Shown here: positions 17,248-23,541 of the stretch, piece after piece | Position numbering within the stretch: the stretch's first letter is position 1 | Layout of the letters: each line of letters opens with the position of its first letter | Origin: an uncultured Adlercreutzia sp. | GTDB taxonomy: Bacteria > Actinomycetota > Coriobacteriia > Coriobacteriales > Eggerthellaceae | Length of the DNA: 43,533 nt | Direction: 5' to 3' | Assembly: GCA_902478715.1 (NCBI GenBank) | Contig: CABSMC010000015.1 | Span: 1 to 43,533, forward strand | Translations under genes and position numbers: made by a program | The notes under the pieces: model-generated | Seen by the model: only the letters and a program-made list of their open reading frames with translations | Told to the model about the DNA's origin: nothing | The model's database searches: none

Positions 17248-17805
17248 TCAGCCGATTCGGGCATCCAAAGTCGGATCGTCCTCACTGACTATCTCGGGCA
17301 GCACGACCACGGCATACTCGAAGCGACCGCTTTCCCTAATGGCACGAAGAGCCGCGACGCCCCGTTCAACCACATCGCCTTCCCGAGGACAGCCCTTTGC
17401 CTCAAGGATGCGCTCGACCGCCTGTTCGGGATCAAGGGAATGGTACGGAAAGTACAAACCTTTCATTTCCCGCGCACCCGCGATCTTGTACACGCTTGCG
17501 CTGGGCGTCTCGAAGACGTAGGACCAGTAGCGATAGAGATAGCCCATCCAGTACAGGGCCTCGGCGTCGAACTTCTTCGTTCCGTAGTCGCTTGGGCCGT
17601 ACTCGGCGTCAAGCTCGGCGAGCAGCGATTCCAAAGAGCTTGACTCGTAGGGGAAGCCCCCCTTGTCCATACGCTTCGCCACCGAGGAGTTCATGAAACG
17701 CCGCACGAAAATGGCGGAACCTCCTCCGAACGACTCGAGAGAGCGCTCGAATAGCTCCCCTTGAAGGCGGCACAGCGCCAAGCCCGTATGGTCGAACTCC
17801 CTCAT
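17248..17805 (-). CDS. Partner of the HTH-ART protein, probable TA component
   Basis: 185 residues from the ATG at 17805, which overlaps the upstream stop in ATGA and is preceded by GAGGAGGACCG. No named domain is recognised. The visible pattern (IFVRRFMNSSVAKRMDKGGFPYESSSLESLLAELDAEYG...YWMGYLYRYWSYVFETPS) recurs, as far as I recall, in proteins encoded next to DUF3990-type genes. The compact soluble sequence and tight coupling suggest the two proteins act together, in the manner of a toxin-antitoxin pair. Which of the two neutralises the other cannot be told. The C-terminal 30 residues (YAVVVLPEIVSEDDPTLDARIG) are acidic. Confidence 0.7.
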   Translation of the reverse strand: MREFDHTGLALCRLQGELFERSLESFGGGSAIFVRRFMNSSVAKRMDKGGFPYESSSLESLLAELDAEYGPSDYGTKKFDAEALYWMGYLYRYWSYVFETPSASVYKIAGAREMKGLYFPYHSLDPEQAVERILEAKGCPREGDVVERGVAALRAIRESGRFEYAVVVLPEIVSEDDPTLDARIG

Positions 17806-18671
17806 CGGTCCTCCTCGCCCAGAAGCTCGTCTACATAGCGACCGCGCCCACGGTACTGGCGGTGAGCCGCCTTCACTTTGGCCAAGCCAACCTCGAGCTC
17901 CTCTTTCCGCTTCCGCTCGTAATAGCCGCGCTCTTCCGCACTCAGATAGCACTTCTCCAGAAGCGTCGTCTGCTTGAGCGCCTGCTCGGAGGTTATCACC
18001 CATTGCATCCCCAGCCCCGTGGCCGAGAGGGCGTGCTGGCATTGCTCGTCGGTGATGAACCCCTGACTGAAATCGTCCATGATTTCGAACATGCGGTTGT
18101 CGGCGATGGGCGCGACAACGTAATCCGCTTCGCTGACGCGCCTCATGAGCTCTTGCATTTTAGGGTGTCCCTCGTAGTCCTTGAGGCGGCCGCGAAACGC
18201 GCTTACCGCAAGCATCCAATCCTGGTCAACGACGAAATGCGCCCCTTGAAGGCCTGCGGGCGCAAAGGCCACCATGTATATCGAAGACGTTGGGTACTGG
18301 TTGACGAACATAGCGGACTGCTCGAGGTTTTCTCCGCAGTAGAAGCCGCGTCCAAAGTCGTTGTTGGCGCGCGACGGGGCAAGACTCAGCGGCCCGTCGA
18401 TACCGGATTTCGAACCGTGAAAGAGGAGTCGGCATTCCGTCTTCGCCAGTTCTTCGGTGCGAAGCTGGGCCTTGATCCTGTTGAGCGGCACGCCATGGCT
18501 AAAGGCGTAATCGTAGAAGAGGGCCAACCTTTGCTGGGAGGGCTGCACGTCTCCTTGCACCCATCGCTCAAGGGTGGCAGCCCCCACGCCGATCTTGCTG
18601 GCAAGCTCACGGCGGCTTTGGCCCGTTATTTCTTGGACCAAAAGGATATCTTCTTGAAAGCGATACTCCAC
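17802..18671 (-). CDS. HTH-domain protein fused to a DUF3990-like ADP-ribosyltransferase-fold domain
   Basis: 289 residues from a GTG (18671) with AGAGGAG eight bases upstream. Residues 1-70: Xre-like HTH (VQEITGQSRRELASKIGVGAATLERWVQGDVQPSQQRLALFYDYA). Residues 83-230: LFHGSK with His85, SRANNDFGRGFYCGENLEQS with Tyr111, and EADYVVAPIADNRMFEIMDDFSQGFITDEQ; the H...Y order and the FGxGFY block match DUF3990, which belongs to the ADP-ribosyltransferase-fold clan. The C-terminal 50 residues are charged and helical. The fusion lets the putative toxin bind its own promoter, where a centred dyad is found (18686-18721). Function in the cell is inferred. Confidence 0.78.
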   Translation of the reverse strand: MEYRFQEDILLVQEITGQSRRELASKIGVGAATLERWVQGDVQPSQQRLALFYDYAFSHGVPLNRIKAQLRTEELAKTECRLLFHGSKSGIDGPLSLAPSRANNDFGRGFYCGENLEQSAMFVNQYPTSSIYMVAFAPAGLQGAHFVVDQDWMLAVSAFRGRLKDYEGHPKMQELMRRVSEADYVVAPIADNRMFEIMDDFSQGFITDEQCQHALSATGLGMQWVITSEQALKQTTLLEKCYLSAEERGYYERKRKEELEVGLAKVKAAHRQYRGRGRYVDELLGEEDR

Positions 18672-18685
18672 GCTAAGCTCCTCTG

Positions 18686-18726
18686 AAAACTTCTTGTACT
18701 CATATGATAGCAAGAAGTTTTGTCAA
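18686..18726 (-). promoter_or_regulatory. Promoter and dyad operator of the HTH-ART unit
   Basis: On the minus strand TTGACA (18721-18726) is followed by TATGAG (18700-18705), 15-16 bp apart. Over them lies an 11-bp inverted repeat, AAAACTTCTTG (18686-18696) and CAAGAAGTTTT (18711-18721), exactly centred on the palindrome CATATG (18701-18706). The operator should block the promoter when the HTH domain is bound. Confidence 0.7.
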
Positions 18727-18803
18727 CCGGAAGCGAACGGCCCCCACTTGACAGCAAGGACAGCGAGAGTGCCCGGCCGCGCGTCATAAGCTGCTCGGGC
18801 ATC

Positions 18804-20300
18804 CTACCGCCAGCCCACTGTCAGGACCGACGTCTCCGGAGACGATTCGGAAATCTCCCAGCACACCGACGTCGTCGCCTCAAGCAGGGCGGCGTCGTGG
18901 GACACGAGCAGCAAGGCGCCGGGGAAGGCGGCCAGAAGGCGCTCCAAGGCCTCGACGGAATGGAGATCCAGGTAGTTGGAAGGCTCGTCCATGATGATGA
19001 GCTCCGGAGCGTCGAGCATCCCGAGGCCGAGCATGAGCTTGCGCATCTCGCCCGGGCTCGTCCTATCGCCTTCCACCAAGCGATCGGGATCGGAGTTGAG
19101 CGCCGCGGCCACCGCCAGCACCCGCCCGCGACTGCGCGAATCGAGCGTCGCTAACCGAGAAAGCGCGCCGCGGCACTGCTCGGCGGTGGGCTCCTGCGGA
19201 ATGGCGAGCGCCCGCACGGACGGATCGAGCCGCCGCACCACCTCTCCCACCAAGGTGCTCTTGCCGGCGCCATTGGGGCCGGTCAGGGCGATGTGGTCGG
19301 TATTCCCAATGGAAAGCGGGGGCACAAGAAGCCGACGCTCTCCCAGGGCCAGCGCCAGCTCTGACTGCCGGTGGAGAACCTTGCGCGCGCTCGGCTCGGC
19401 GCGCATCCATAAGTCACCGTCGTAGCGCTTTTCCACCTTAACCGACGCCAACGTTTCCTCGGCGCGAGCTAAGCGCCCCTCCATGCGAGAACTCAGCTTG
19501 CCGGCCACGCCGTCCTTTCCCGTGTAGACGGCCAGCTTGACGCGCGCCTTCCCGCTATGATCCTTCGGGTCGAGGTTGCGGCAGCTGCGCATACCGGCCG
19601 CCCGCGAGGCCTCTTCCCGGCGACGCTGGGCCTCCCCCGCGAGGCGCTTTCTCTCGCGCTTCGCCTGATCGCGCTGGCGGACGGCCGTTTCCCGCTCGAG
19701 CTGCTCCTGCCCGCGCCCCTGGCTGTAGCCGCCGGGCCGCGCCGTCACCTGACCGGCCGCCATGAACAAGCACTGGGAACACAGCGCATCCAGCAGGGCG
19801 CGGTCATGGGAGATCAGCAGGCCCACGCCCTTGAAGCGCGCAAGAGCTGCCGTAACGGCCTCGCTGGTGGGGACATCGACGTGATTGGTGGGCTCGTCCA
19901 TAACGAGCACGTCGGGACGCTGCCAGAGCGCGCAGGCAACCTGCAGGCGCTTCTGCTGGCCGCTGGACAAGGTTTCGTAACGCCACGGCCAATCCTCTTC
20001 CACTCCCAAATCGCGCCGCAGAGCCACCGCATCGCGGTCGTAGGCGACGGCGAAGTCGTGCAGGGAATCGGGCGCGGCGGTCGCATCCTGCTCGCAGTAG
20101 ACGCTGAACAGGTGCGGCGCCACCGTGCCCCTATCGGGAGTAAGCCGCCCGCATGCAATGCGCGCGAAGGTCGATTTGCCGCATCCGTTGTCGCCCACCA
20201 GCCCCGTCCAGCCCCAGGGCAGCGTGGCCGACACATCGCGCAACACGGGATCGACGCACGAAGGATAGGCGTAGGTAAGATGCTGAAGCGATAGTTGCAT
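18804..20300 (-). CDS. ABC-F family ATPase, possible ribosome-protection protein
   Basis: 498 residues, two ABC domains in one chain and no membrane segments. NBD1: Walker A GDNGCGKS (36-43), signature LSSGQQKRL, Walker B VLVMDEPTNHVD. Interdomain linker about 200-280 is highly charged (RETAVRQRDQAKRERKRLAGEAQRRREE), as in ABC-F proteins that reach into the ribosomal P/E site. NBD2: TGPNGAGKST, signature SPGEMRKLML, Walker B LIIMDEPSNYLD. Antibiotic-resistance ABC-Fs dislodge macrolides, lincosamides, streptogramins or pleuromutilins; others are housekeeping. The regulated leader upstream (uORF, attenuator stem, buried ribosome-binding site) favours a drug-inducible resistance role. Start ATG with AAGGAGG. 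Confidence 0.9.
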   Translation of the reverse strand: MQLSLQHLTYAYPSCVDPVLRDVSATLPWGWTGLVGDNGCGKSTFARIACGRLTPDRGTVAPHLFSVYCEQDATAAPDSLHDFAVAYDRDAVALRRDLGVEEDWPWRYETLSSGQQKRLQVACALWQRPDVLVMDEPTNHVDVPTSEAVTAALARFKGVGLLISHDRALLDALCSQCLFMAAGQVTARPGGYSQGRGQEQLERETAVRQRDQAKRERKRLAGEAQRRREEASRAAGMRSCRNLDPKDHSGKARVKLAVYTGKDGVAGKLSSRMEGRLARAEETLASVKVEKRYDGDLWMRAEPSARKVLHRQSELALALGERRLLVPPLSIGNTDHIALTGPNGAGKSTLVGEVVRRLDPSVRALAIPQEPTAEQCRGALSRLATLDSRSRGRVLAVAAALNSDPDRLVEGDRTSPGEMRKLMLGLGMLDAPELIIMDEPSNYLDLHSVEALERLLAAFPGALLLVSHDAALLEATTSVCWEISESSPETSVLTVGWR

Positions 20301-20305
20301 GAGAA

Positions 20306-20321
20306 CCTCCTTGCAAGGAGG
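20306..20321 (-). promoter_or_regulatory. Palindrome that sequesters the ABC-F ribosome-binding site
   Basis: The 16-bp perfect palindrome CCTCCTTGCAAGGAGG contains the Shine-Dalgarno of the ABC-F gene (AAGGAGG, 20306-20312). As RNA it forms a 6-bp stem with a TGCA loop that hides the ribosome-binding site, five bases before the ATG. Confidence 0.6.
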
Positions 20322-20351
20322 CCAAGCGCTGGTGCGCAGGAAAAGACAGAG

Positions 20352-20423
20352 CTAACGATGCGGCACCCGCGAGCATGGCCGTAGAGTCATACCGATAAGG
20401 GGCGCCCAAAGGGGCATCGTTAG
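20352..20423 (-). promoter_or_regulatory. Putative attenuator stem in the ABC-F leader
   Basis: CTAACGATGC (20414-20423) and GCATCGTTAG (20352-20361) are perfect 10-bp complements spaced by 52 nt; the 3' arm is followed by CTCTGTCTTTTCC, a weak U-rich exit. The 5' arm begins within the last sense codon and stop codon of the three-codon uORF, so a ribosome paused there would block the stem. A second frame of 21 codons (20352-20417, MPLWAPLIG...) fills the loop and lacks its own ribosome-binding site. Confidence 0.55.
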
Positions 20424-20431
20424 TTCTTCAT
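20420..20431 (-). CDS. Three-codon leader ORF (MKN)
   Basis: ATG AAG AAC TAA, with GAGAGAGGAT upstream at usual spacing (7-9 bases). About 55 nt downstream of the predicted transcription start and 120 nt upstream of the ABC-F start. Very short leader peptides of this sort serve as antibiotic-sensing stall sites in front of erm and ABC-F genes in other bacteria; here the role is inferred from position and from overlap of its stop with the attenuator stem. Confidence 0.5.
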   Translation of the reverse strand: MKN

Positions 20432-20489
20432 GCACCGAATCCTCTCTCGTGCCGGCGCTTGCCAAAGGCCCCGGCGGAACAATACCCCT

Positions 20490-20518
20490 ATTTTGGCGAG
20501 GGCGCACCGCTTTGTCAA
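20490..20518 (-). promoter_or_regulatory. Promoter of the ABC-F gene
   Basis: TTGACA (20513-20518) and CAAAAT (20490-20495) on the minus strand, 17-bp spacer. Transcription would start near 20483, leaving a leader of about 180 nt, long for this genome. Confidence 0.7.
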
Positions 20519-20572
20519 GGTGGAAGCATGCGGCAATGCGCAGGGTTCGAAATGCCGTGGCGAGATTTCCTC

Positions 20573-20623
20573 TTGACGGCTGTGTATAGGTGTGTATATA
20601 CTGTACATGTAGGGTATATACAC
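20573..20623 (+). promoter_or_regulatory. Promoter and GntR operator
   Basis: TTGACG (20573-20578), 18-bp spacer, TATACT (20597-20602). A 32-bp dyad covers the -10 box and start: GTGTATATAC (20592-20601), inner palindrome TACATGTA (20604-20611), GTATATACAC (20614-20623), with only the two flanking bases of the inner part unmatched. This is the expected binding site of the YtrA-type repressor encoded at 20762. Confidence 0.7.
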
Positions 20624-20629
20624 TATTCA

Positions 20630-20722
20630 CGCCCTTGCCGCGCCCGGGAAGCTGGGGCGGTAAGGGCCGAAACTAGGACGGCACATCGCCGCACCTTGGG
20701 CGCTCGTCGCGAAGACGAGCGC
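20630..20722 (+). other. Structured 5' leader of the GntR operon
   Basis: Two hairpins fill the 130-nt leader: GCCCTTGCCGC (20631 region) pairs with GCGGTAAGGGC (to about 20667) with one wobble, and GCGCTCGTC (20700-20708) pairs with GACGAGCGC (20714-20722) around a GCGAA loop. No known riboswitch consensus was recognised. Confidence 0.4.
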
Positions 20723-20761
20723 TGCCGGGGCTCGCGATACGCCGTCTGCGAAAGAGGCACC

Positions 20762-21136
20762 TTGGACATCATTATTTCAAATGGAAGAAGCGAGCCCATC
20801 TACGAGCAGATCACGCGCCAGATCAAGGCGGCCATCATGGCCGGAGAGCTGGTCGAGGGCGACCCCCTTCCCTCCATCCGCGCCCTGGCAAACGATTTGC
20901 GCATCAGCGTCATCACCACCAAGCGGGCCTACGCGGAGCTGGAGGAGGCCGGCTTCATAGACACCGTGCAGGGCAAGGGTTCCTTCGTCGCCGGAGGAAA
21001 CCTGGAGCTTCTGCGCGAAGAGCGGCTGCGCCAGGTGGAGGGACACCTCGCCCGCGCCGTGGCCGAAGCGGAAAACGTCGGCATAGAAGCCGCCGATCTG
21101 CACGCCATGCTGGATGTGCTGCTGGAAGAAAACTGA
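20762..21136 (+). CDS. GntR-family (YtrA subfamily) repressor
   Basis: 124 residues from a TTG (20762) preceded by AAAGAGGCACC. Winged HTH about 1-70 (SEPIYEQITRQIKAAIMAGELVEGDPLPSIRALANDLRISVITTKRAYAELEEAGFIDTVQGKGSFV) followed by a short helical dimerisation tail of about 45 residues; the small tail is the mark of the YtrA group, which commonly represses an adjacent ABC transporter and itself. First gene of an operon with the ATPase and permease genes that follow; a matching dyad lies over the promoter. Confidence 0.93.
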   Translation: MDIIISNGRSEPIYEQITRQIKAAIMAGELVEGDPLPSIRALANDLRISVITTKRAYAELEEAGFIDTVQGKGSFVAGGNLELLREERLRQVEGHLARAVAEAENVGIEAADLHAMLDVLLEEN

Positions 21137-21149
21137 ACGAGGAGCGAAC

Positions 21150-22034
21150 ATGTCTTACCTCATGGAAATAGACAACCTGGGCAAGCGCTACGATGACTTC
21201 GAGCTTTCCGGCGTGAGCCTGGCCGTGGAACCGGGCTGCGTCGTCGGCTTCATCGGATCGAACGGCGCCGGCAAGACCACCACCATTAAGGCGATCCTTG
21301 GTATCATCGCCGCAGACGCAGGCACCGTGCGCCTGTTCGGGCAGTCCGTTACCTGCGGCAGCGCGGCGCTGGACGCCATCAAATCCCGCATCGGCATCGT
21401 GCTGGACACCTGCGCCTTTCCCGACACCTGCCGCGTGTGCGATGTGGGCGCTATCGGGCGGGCAGCCTACCGCGAATGGGACGCCTCCCGCTTCGACGAG
21501 CTGTGCGACCGCTTCAACCTGGCCCCTAAAAAGAAGGTGAGCGACCTCTCGCGCGGCATGGGCATGAAGCTGACACTGGCCTTCGCGCTCTCGCACAACC
21601 CGGAGCTGCTCGTACTGGACGAGGCCACCGCCGGGCTCGACCCCATCGCCCGCGACGAGGTGCTCGACCTGCTGCGCGACTTCATGGCCGAGAGCGACCG
21701 TGGCATCCTCATGTCCACCCACATCACCTCCGATTTGGAGAAGATCGCCGACGAGGTCGTCTGCGTCGATGCCGGACGCATCGTGTTTACGGCCCCCAAA
21801 GACGCCATCACCGACGAGGCCGGCGTGGCCCGCTGCCGCGCCGCCGATGTGACCGCAATCATGGACACCGGCTTCTTTGCCCCCGGCGAGGCCCGCATCC
21901 TGCGCCACGACTACGGCTGCGACGTGCTCGCCCCCGATCGCTTCGCCTTCGCCCGCGCCTTCCCCGACATTCCGGTGGACAAGGCCACCATCGAAGACTA
22001 CATGACCCTCACCTTGAAGGGAGAATCACGATGA
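21150..22034 (+). CDS. ABC transporter ATP-binding protein (YtrB/EcsA type)
   Basis: 294 residues from the ATG at 21150 with GAGGAGCGAAC upstream, 13 nt after the repressor stop. Walker A GSNGAGKT (36-43); signature LSRGMGMKLTLAF, the LSxGM variant typical of ATPases paired with GntR and ABC-2 permeases; Walker B LLVLDEATAGLDP; H-loop LMSTHITSDLEKIAD. The C-terminal 70 residues form a small accessory domain. Stop overlaps the permease start in ATGA-like fashion (4 nt). Confidence 0.93.
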   Translation: MSYLMEIDNLGKRYDDFELSGVSLAVEPGCVVGFIGSNGAGKTTTIKAILGIIAADAGTVRLFGQSVTCGSAALDAIKSRIGIVLDTCAFPDTCRVCDVGAIGRAAYREWDASRFDELCDRFNLAPKKKVSDLSRGMGMKLTLAFALSHNPELLVLDEATAGLDPIARDEVLDLLRDFMAESDRGILMSTHITSDLEKIADEVVCVDAGRIVFTAPKDAITDEAGVARCRAADVTAIMDTGFFAPGEARILRHDYGCDVLAPDRFAFARAFPDIPVDKATIEDYMTLTLKGESR

Positions 22035-22732
22035 AAGCCATGATCGTTTCCGACTTCGCCGTTCTGCGGAGTGCTCTTCTGCAACTGCTGGGCATCTGCT
22101 TGGTCATAGCCTTGTTCATGGGGTACGTCATGGGCGCGGTGGGCACAGCAGCCGCCATCGCCGCCATGATTCCCTTCACGGGCCTGTTCAGCCTCGCCGC
22201 CTATGACGAGCAGAACAACTGGGAGCGCTTCCGTCTCACGTTGCCCCCCACTCGCCGCCAAGTGGTGTTCGGACGCTACGCCTCCATCGCCCTTCTCACG
22301 GCAGGATCCCTAGCCTTGGCTCTCGTGCTGGGCCTGGGAATTGCGGCCCTGGCGGGGCTCCTGCCGGCGGAGTGGCTGCCCGAGAGCCTCTCGCCGTCTG
22401 AAAACACTCCTGAAATGATCGTAGGATCCACCGTAGGCGGCGTGTCCGTCGTCGCCATCGCCATGGCAGTGGCGATGCCCGTCATCACGCGCTTCGGAAT
22501 GACGAAGGCCGCCCGCATCGTTCCTATTATCGTGGTTCTCATCGTCGCCTTCGCTGTCGCCTTCTTCGGCAACGGCGTCCAGCTCACCGGCGTCCTCGCC
22601 GACCTCGTGCAGTGGCTCGACACCGGCAACAACTACCTCTTCCTCGCCGCCGCCCTGGTGGCCATCGTCGCCCTCATCTACGTGGCCAGCGCGTTTGTCG
22701 CCGCCAAGCTCTACGAGAAGCGCGAGTTCTAG
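22031..22732 (+). CDS. ABC-2 type permease of the GntR operon
   Basis: 233 residues, six predicted helices (about 15-50, 60-75, 85-115, 135-160, 165-185, 200-225). Short protein of the ABC2_membrane_5-like kind (AAYDEQNNWERFRLTLPPTRRQVVFGRY is a typical cytoplasmic loop). Substrate unknown; relatives in Firmicutes respond to envelope-active antibiotics. Coupled to the ATPase gene. Confidence 0.85.
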   Translation: MKAMIVSDFAVLRSALLQLLGICLVIALFMGYVMGAVGTAAAIAAMIPFTGLFSLAAYDEQNNWERFRLTLPPTRRQVVFGRYASIALLTAGSLALALVLGLGIAALAGLLPAEWLPESLSPSENTPEMIVGSTVGGVSVVAIAMAVAMPVITRFGMTKAARIVPIIVVLIVAFAVAFFGNGVQLTGVLADLVQWLDTGNNYLFLAAALVAIVALIYVASAFVAAKLYEKREF

Positions 22733-22756
22733 CCTCAGAAGCCCGAGGCGCCTTCC

Positions 22757-22869
22757 GTGCGCAAAAAAGTGCGATTGTGCGAGTCCTAGCCCCCTTTTTC
22801 GGGGCGTCGTGCAGAGAAAAGTGCGATCGTGCGAGCTTGAAACTCGCACGATCGCACTTTTTTGCGCAC
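22757..22869. repeat. Three-copy repeat with 28-bp inverted ends
   Basis: Copy A (22757-22784, begins GTGCGCAAAAAAGTGCGAT) and copy C (22842-22869) are inverted 28-mers with one mismatch. Copy B (22809-22835) is a direct repeat of A, and forms with C an immediate hairpin. A small GCCCC/GGGGC hairpin (22789-22805) lies between A and B. Arms A and B compete for the same partner C. Confidence 0.8.
22817..22866 (+). terminator. Strong terminator of the GntR-ABC operon
   Basis: Perfect 19-bp stem (22817-22835 / 22843-22861) with a 7-nt loop, ending in a run of six T before GCGC. Part of the repeat at 22757-22869. Confidence 0.75.
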
Positions 22870-22916
22870 TAACTCGGCAATCGCCGTCGAGAGGCCTTGG
22901 AAACCTTGTGAAGGCC

Positions 22917-22974
22917 TTGCTTTGGTCTGATTTCGGACTATACTAGCAAACTCGTTAGTCCGAAATCAGACCAA
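22917..22974 (+). promoter_or_regulatory. Promoter and 53-bp dyad operator of the MarR-MATE operon
   Basis: TTGCTT (22917-22922), 16-bp spacer, TATACT (22939-22944). A perfect 19-bp inverted repeat (22922-22940 and 22956-22974; left arm begins TTGGTCTGATTTCGG) with a 15-bp spacer covers the whole promoter from -35 to beyond the start. Likely MarR autorepressor site. Confidence 0.75.
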
Positions 22975-22999
22975 TCGCATTTTGAGGTACAGAAAGCCC

Positions 23000-23488
23000 A
23001 TGAACGCCGACAAGATCGCACTCAACGAAAACACCGCGCTCGACGAGAAAAGCCAAATCGCGGAGACAATCCGCGCCATCGATGATTTCTACCGCCAGGC
23101 TGACGAACTGTATCGCCAAACCGCGTGGCGCATGGGACTCCCTGATTGCGCCTTCGATATCGTGTACGCGCTCGTCAACGAAGATGGGCTCACGCAGAAG
23201 CAGTTGTGCGAGCTCGGATTCTCTTCGAAGCAAACGGTGCACTCGTCTATCAAGCGCATGGTCGACAAAGGCGTAGTCGAGCTGCGAGGAGACACGCCCC
23301 GCACTCAACGCGTTTATCTGACTGGTTACGGGAGAAAGCAGTACGAAGCCCACATTCAAGCCGTACTGGCCGCCGAGCATGAAGCCGTCGCAATCTTCAC
23401 CGATGAAGAGCAGCGCCAACTTACCAGCGCCATGAAGCGCTACATCAACGCGCTGAACGAAAACCTCTCGGCTCTCACCTTCCACTAG
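23000..23488 (+). CDS. MarR-family transcriptional regulator
   Basis: 162 residues from ATG 23000 (GAGG 12 bases upstream; a TTG at 22982 is a possible longer start). Winged HTH about 60-125: DCAFDIVYALVNEDGLTQKQLCELGFSSKQTVHSSIKRMVDKGVVELRGDTPRTQRVYLTGYGRKQY. Flanking helices form the MarR dimer interface. It is followed after 53 nt by a MATE efflux gene and preceded by a long dyad over its own promoter, so it is very likely a drug-responsive repressor of that operon. Confidence 0.93.
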   Translation: MNADKIALNENTALDEKSQIAETIRAIDDFYRQADELYRQTAWRMGLPDCAFDIVYALVNEDGLTQKQLCELGFSSKQTVHSSIKRMVDKGVVELRGDTPRTQRVYLTGYGRKQYEAHIQAVLAAEHEAVAIFTDEEQRQLTSAMKRYINALNENLSALTFH

Positions 23489-23541
23489 AGACGCCCGCTT
23501 TCCTTGCTTGTTCTGCCCTCTTTTCTCCGAAAGGTTTCCCC

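Noticed and set aside
20352..20417. 21-codon ORF in the ABC-F leader as a second leader peptide
   Set aside because: It has no ribosome-binding site of its own and its ends coincide with the stem arms; kept only as a remark in the attenuator entry.
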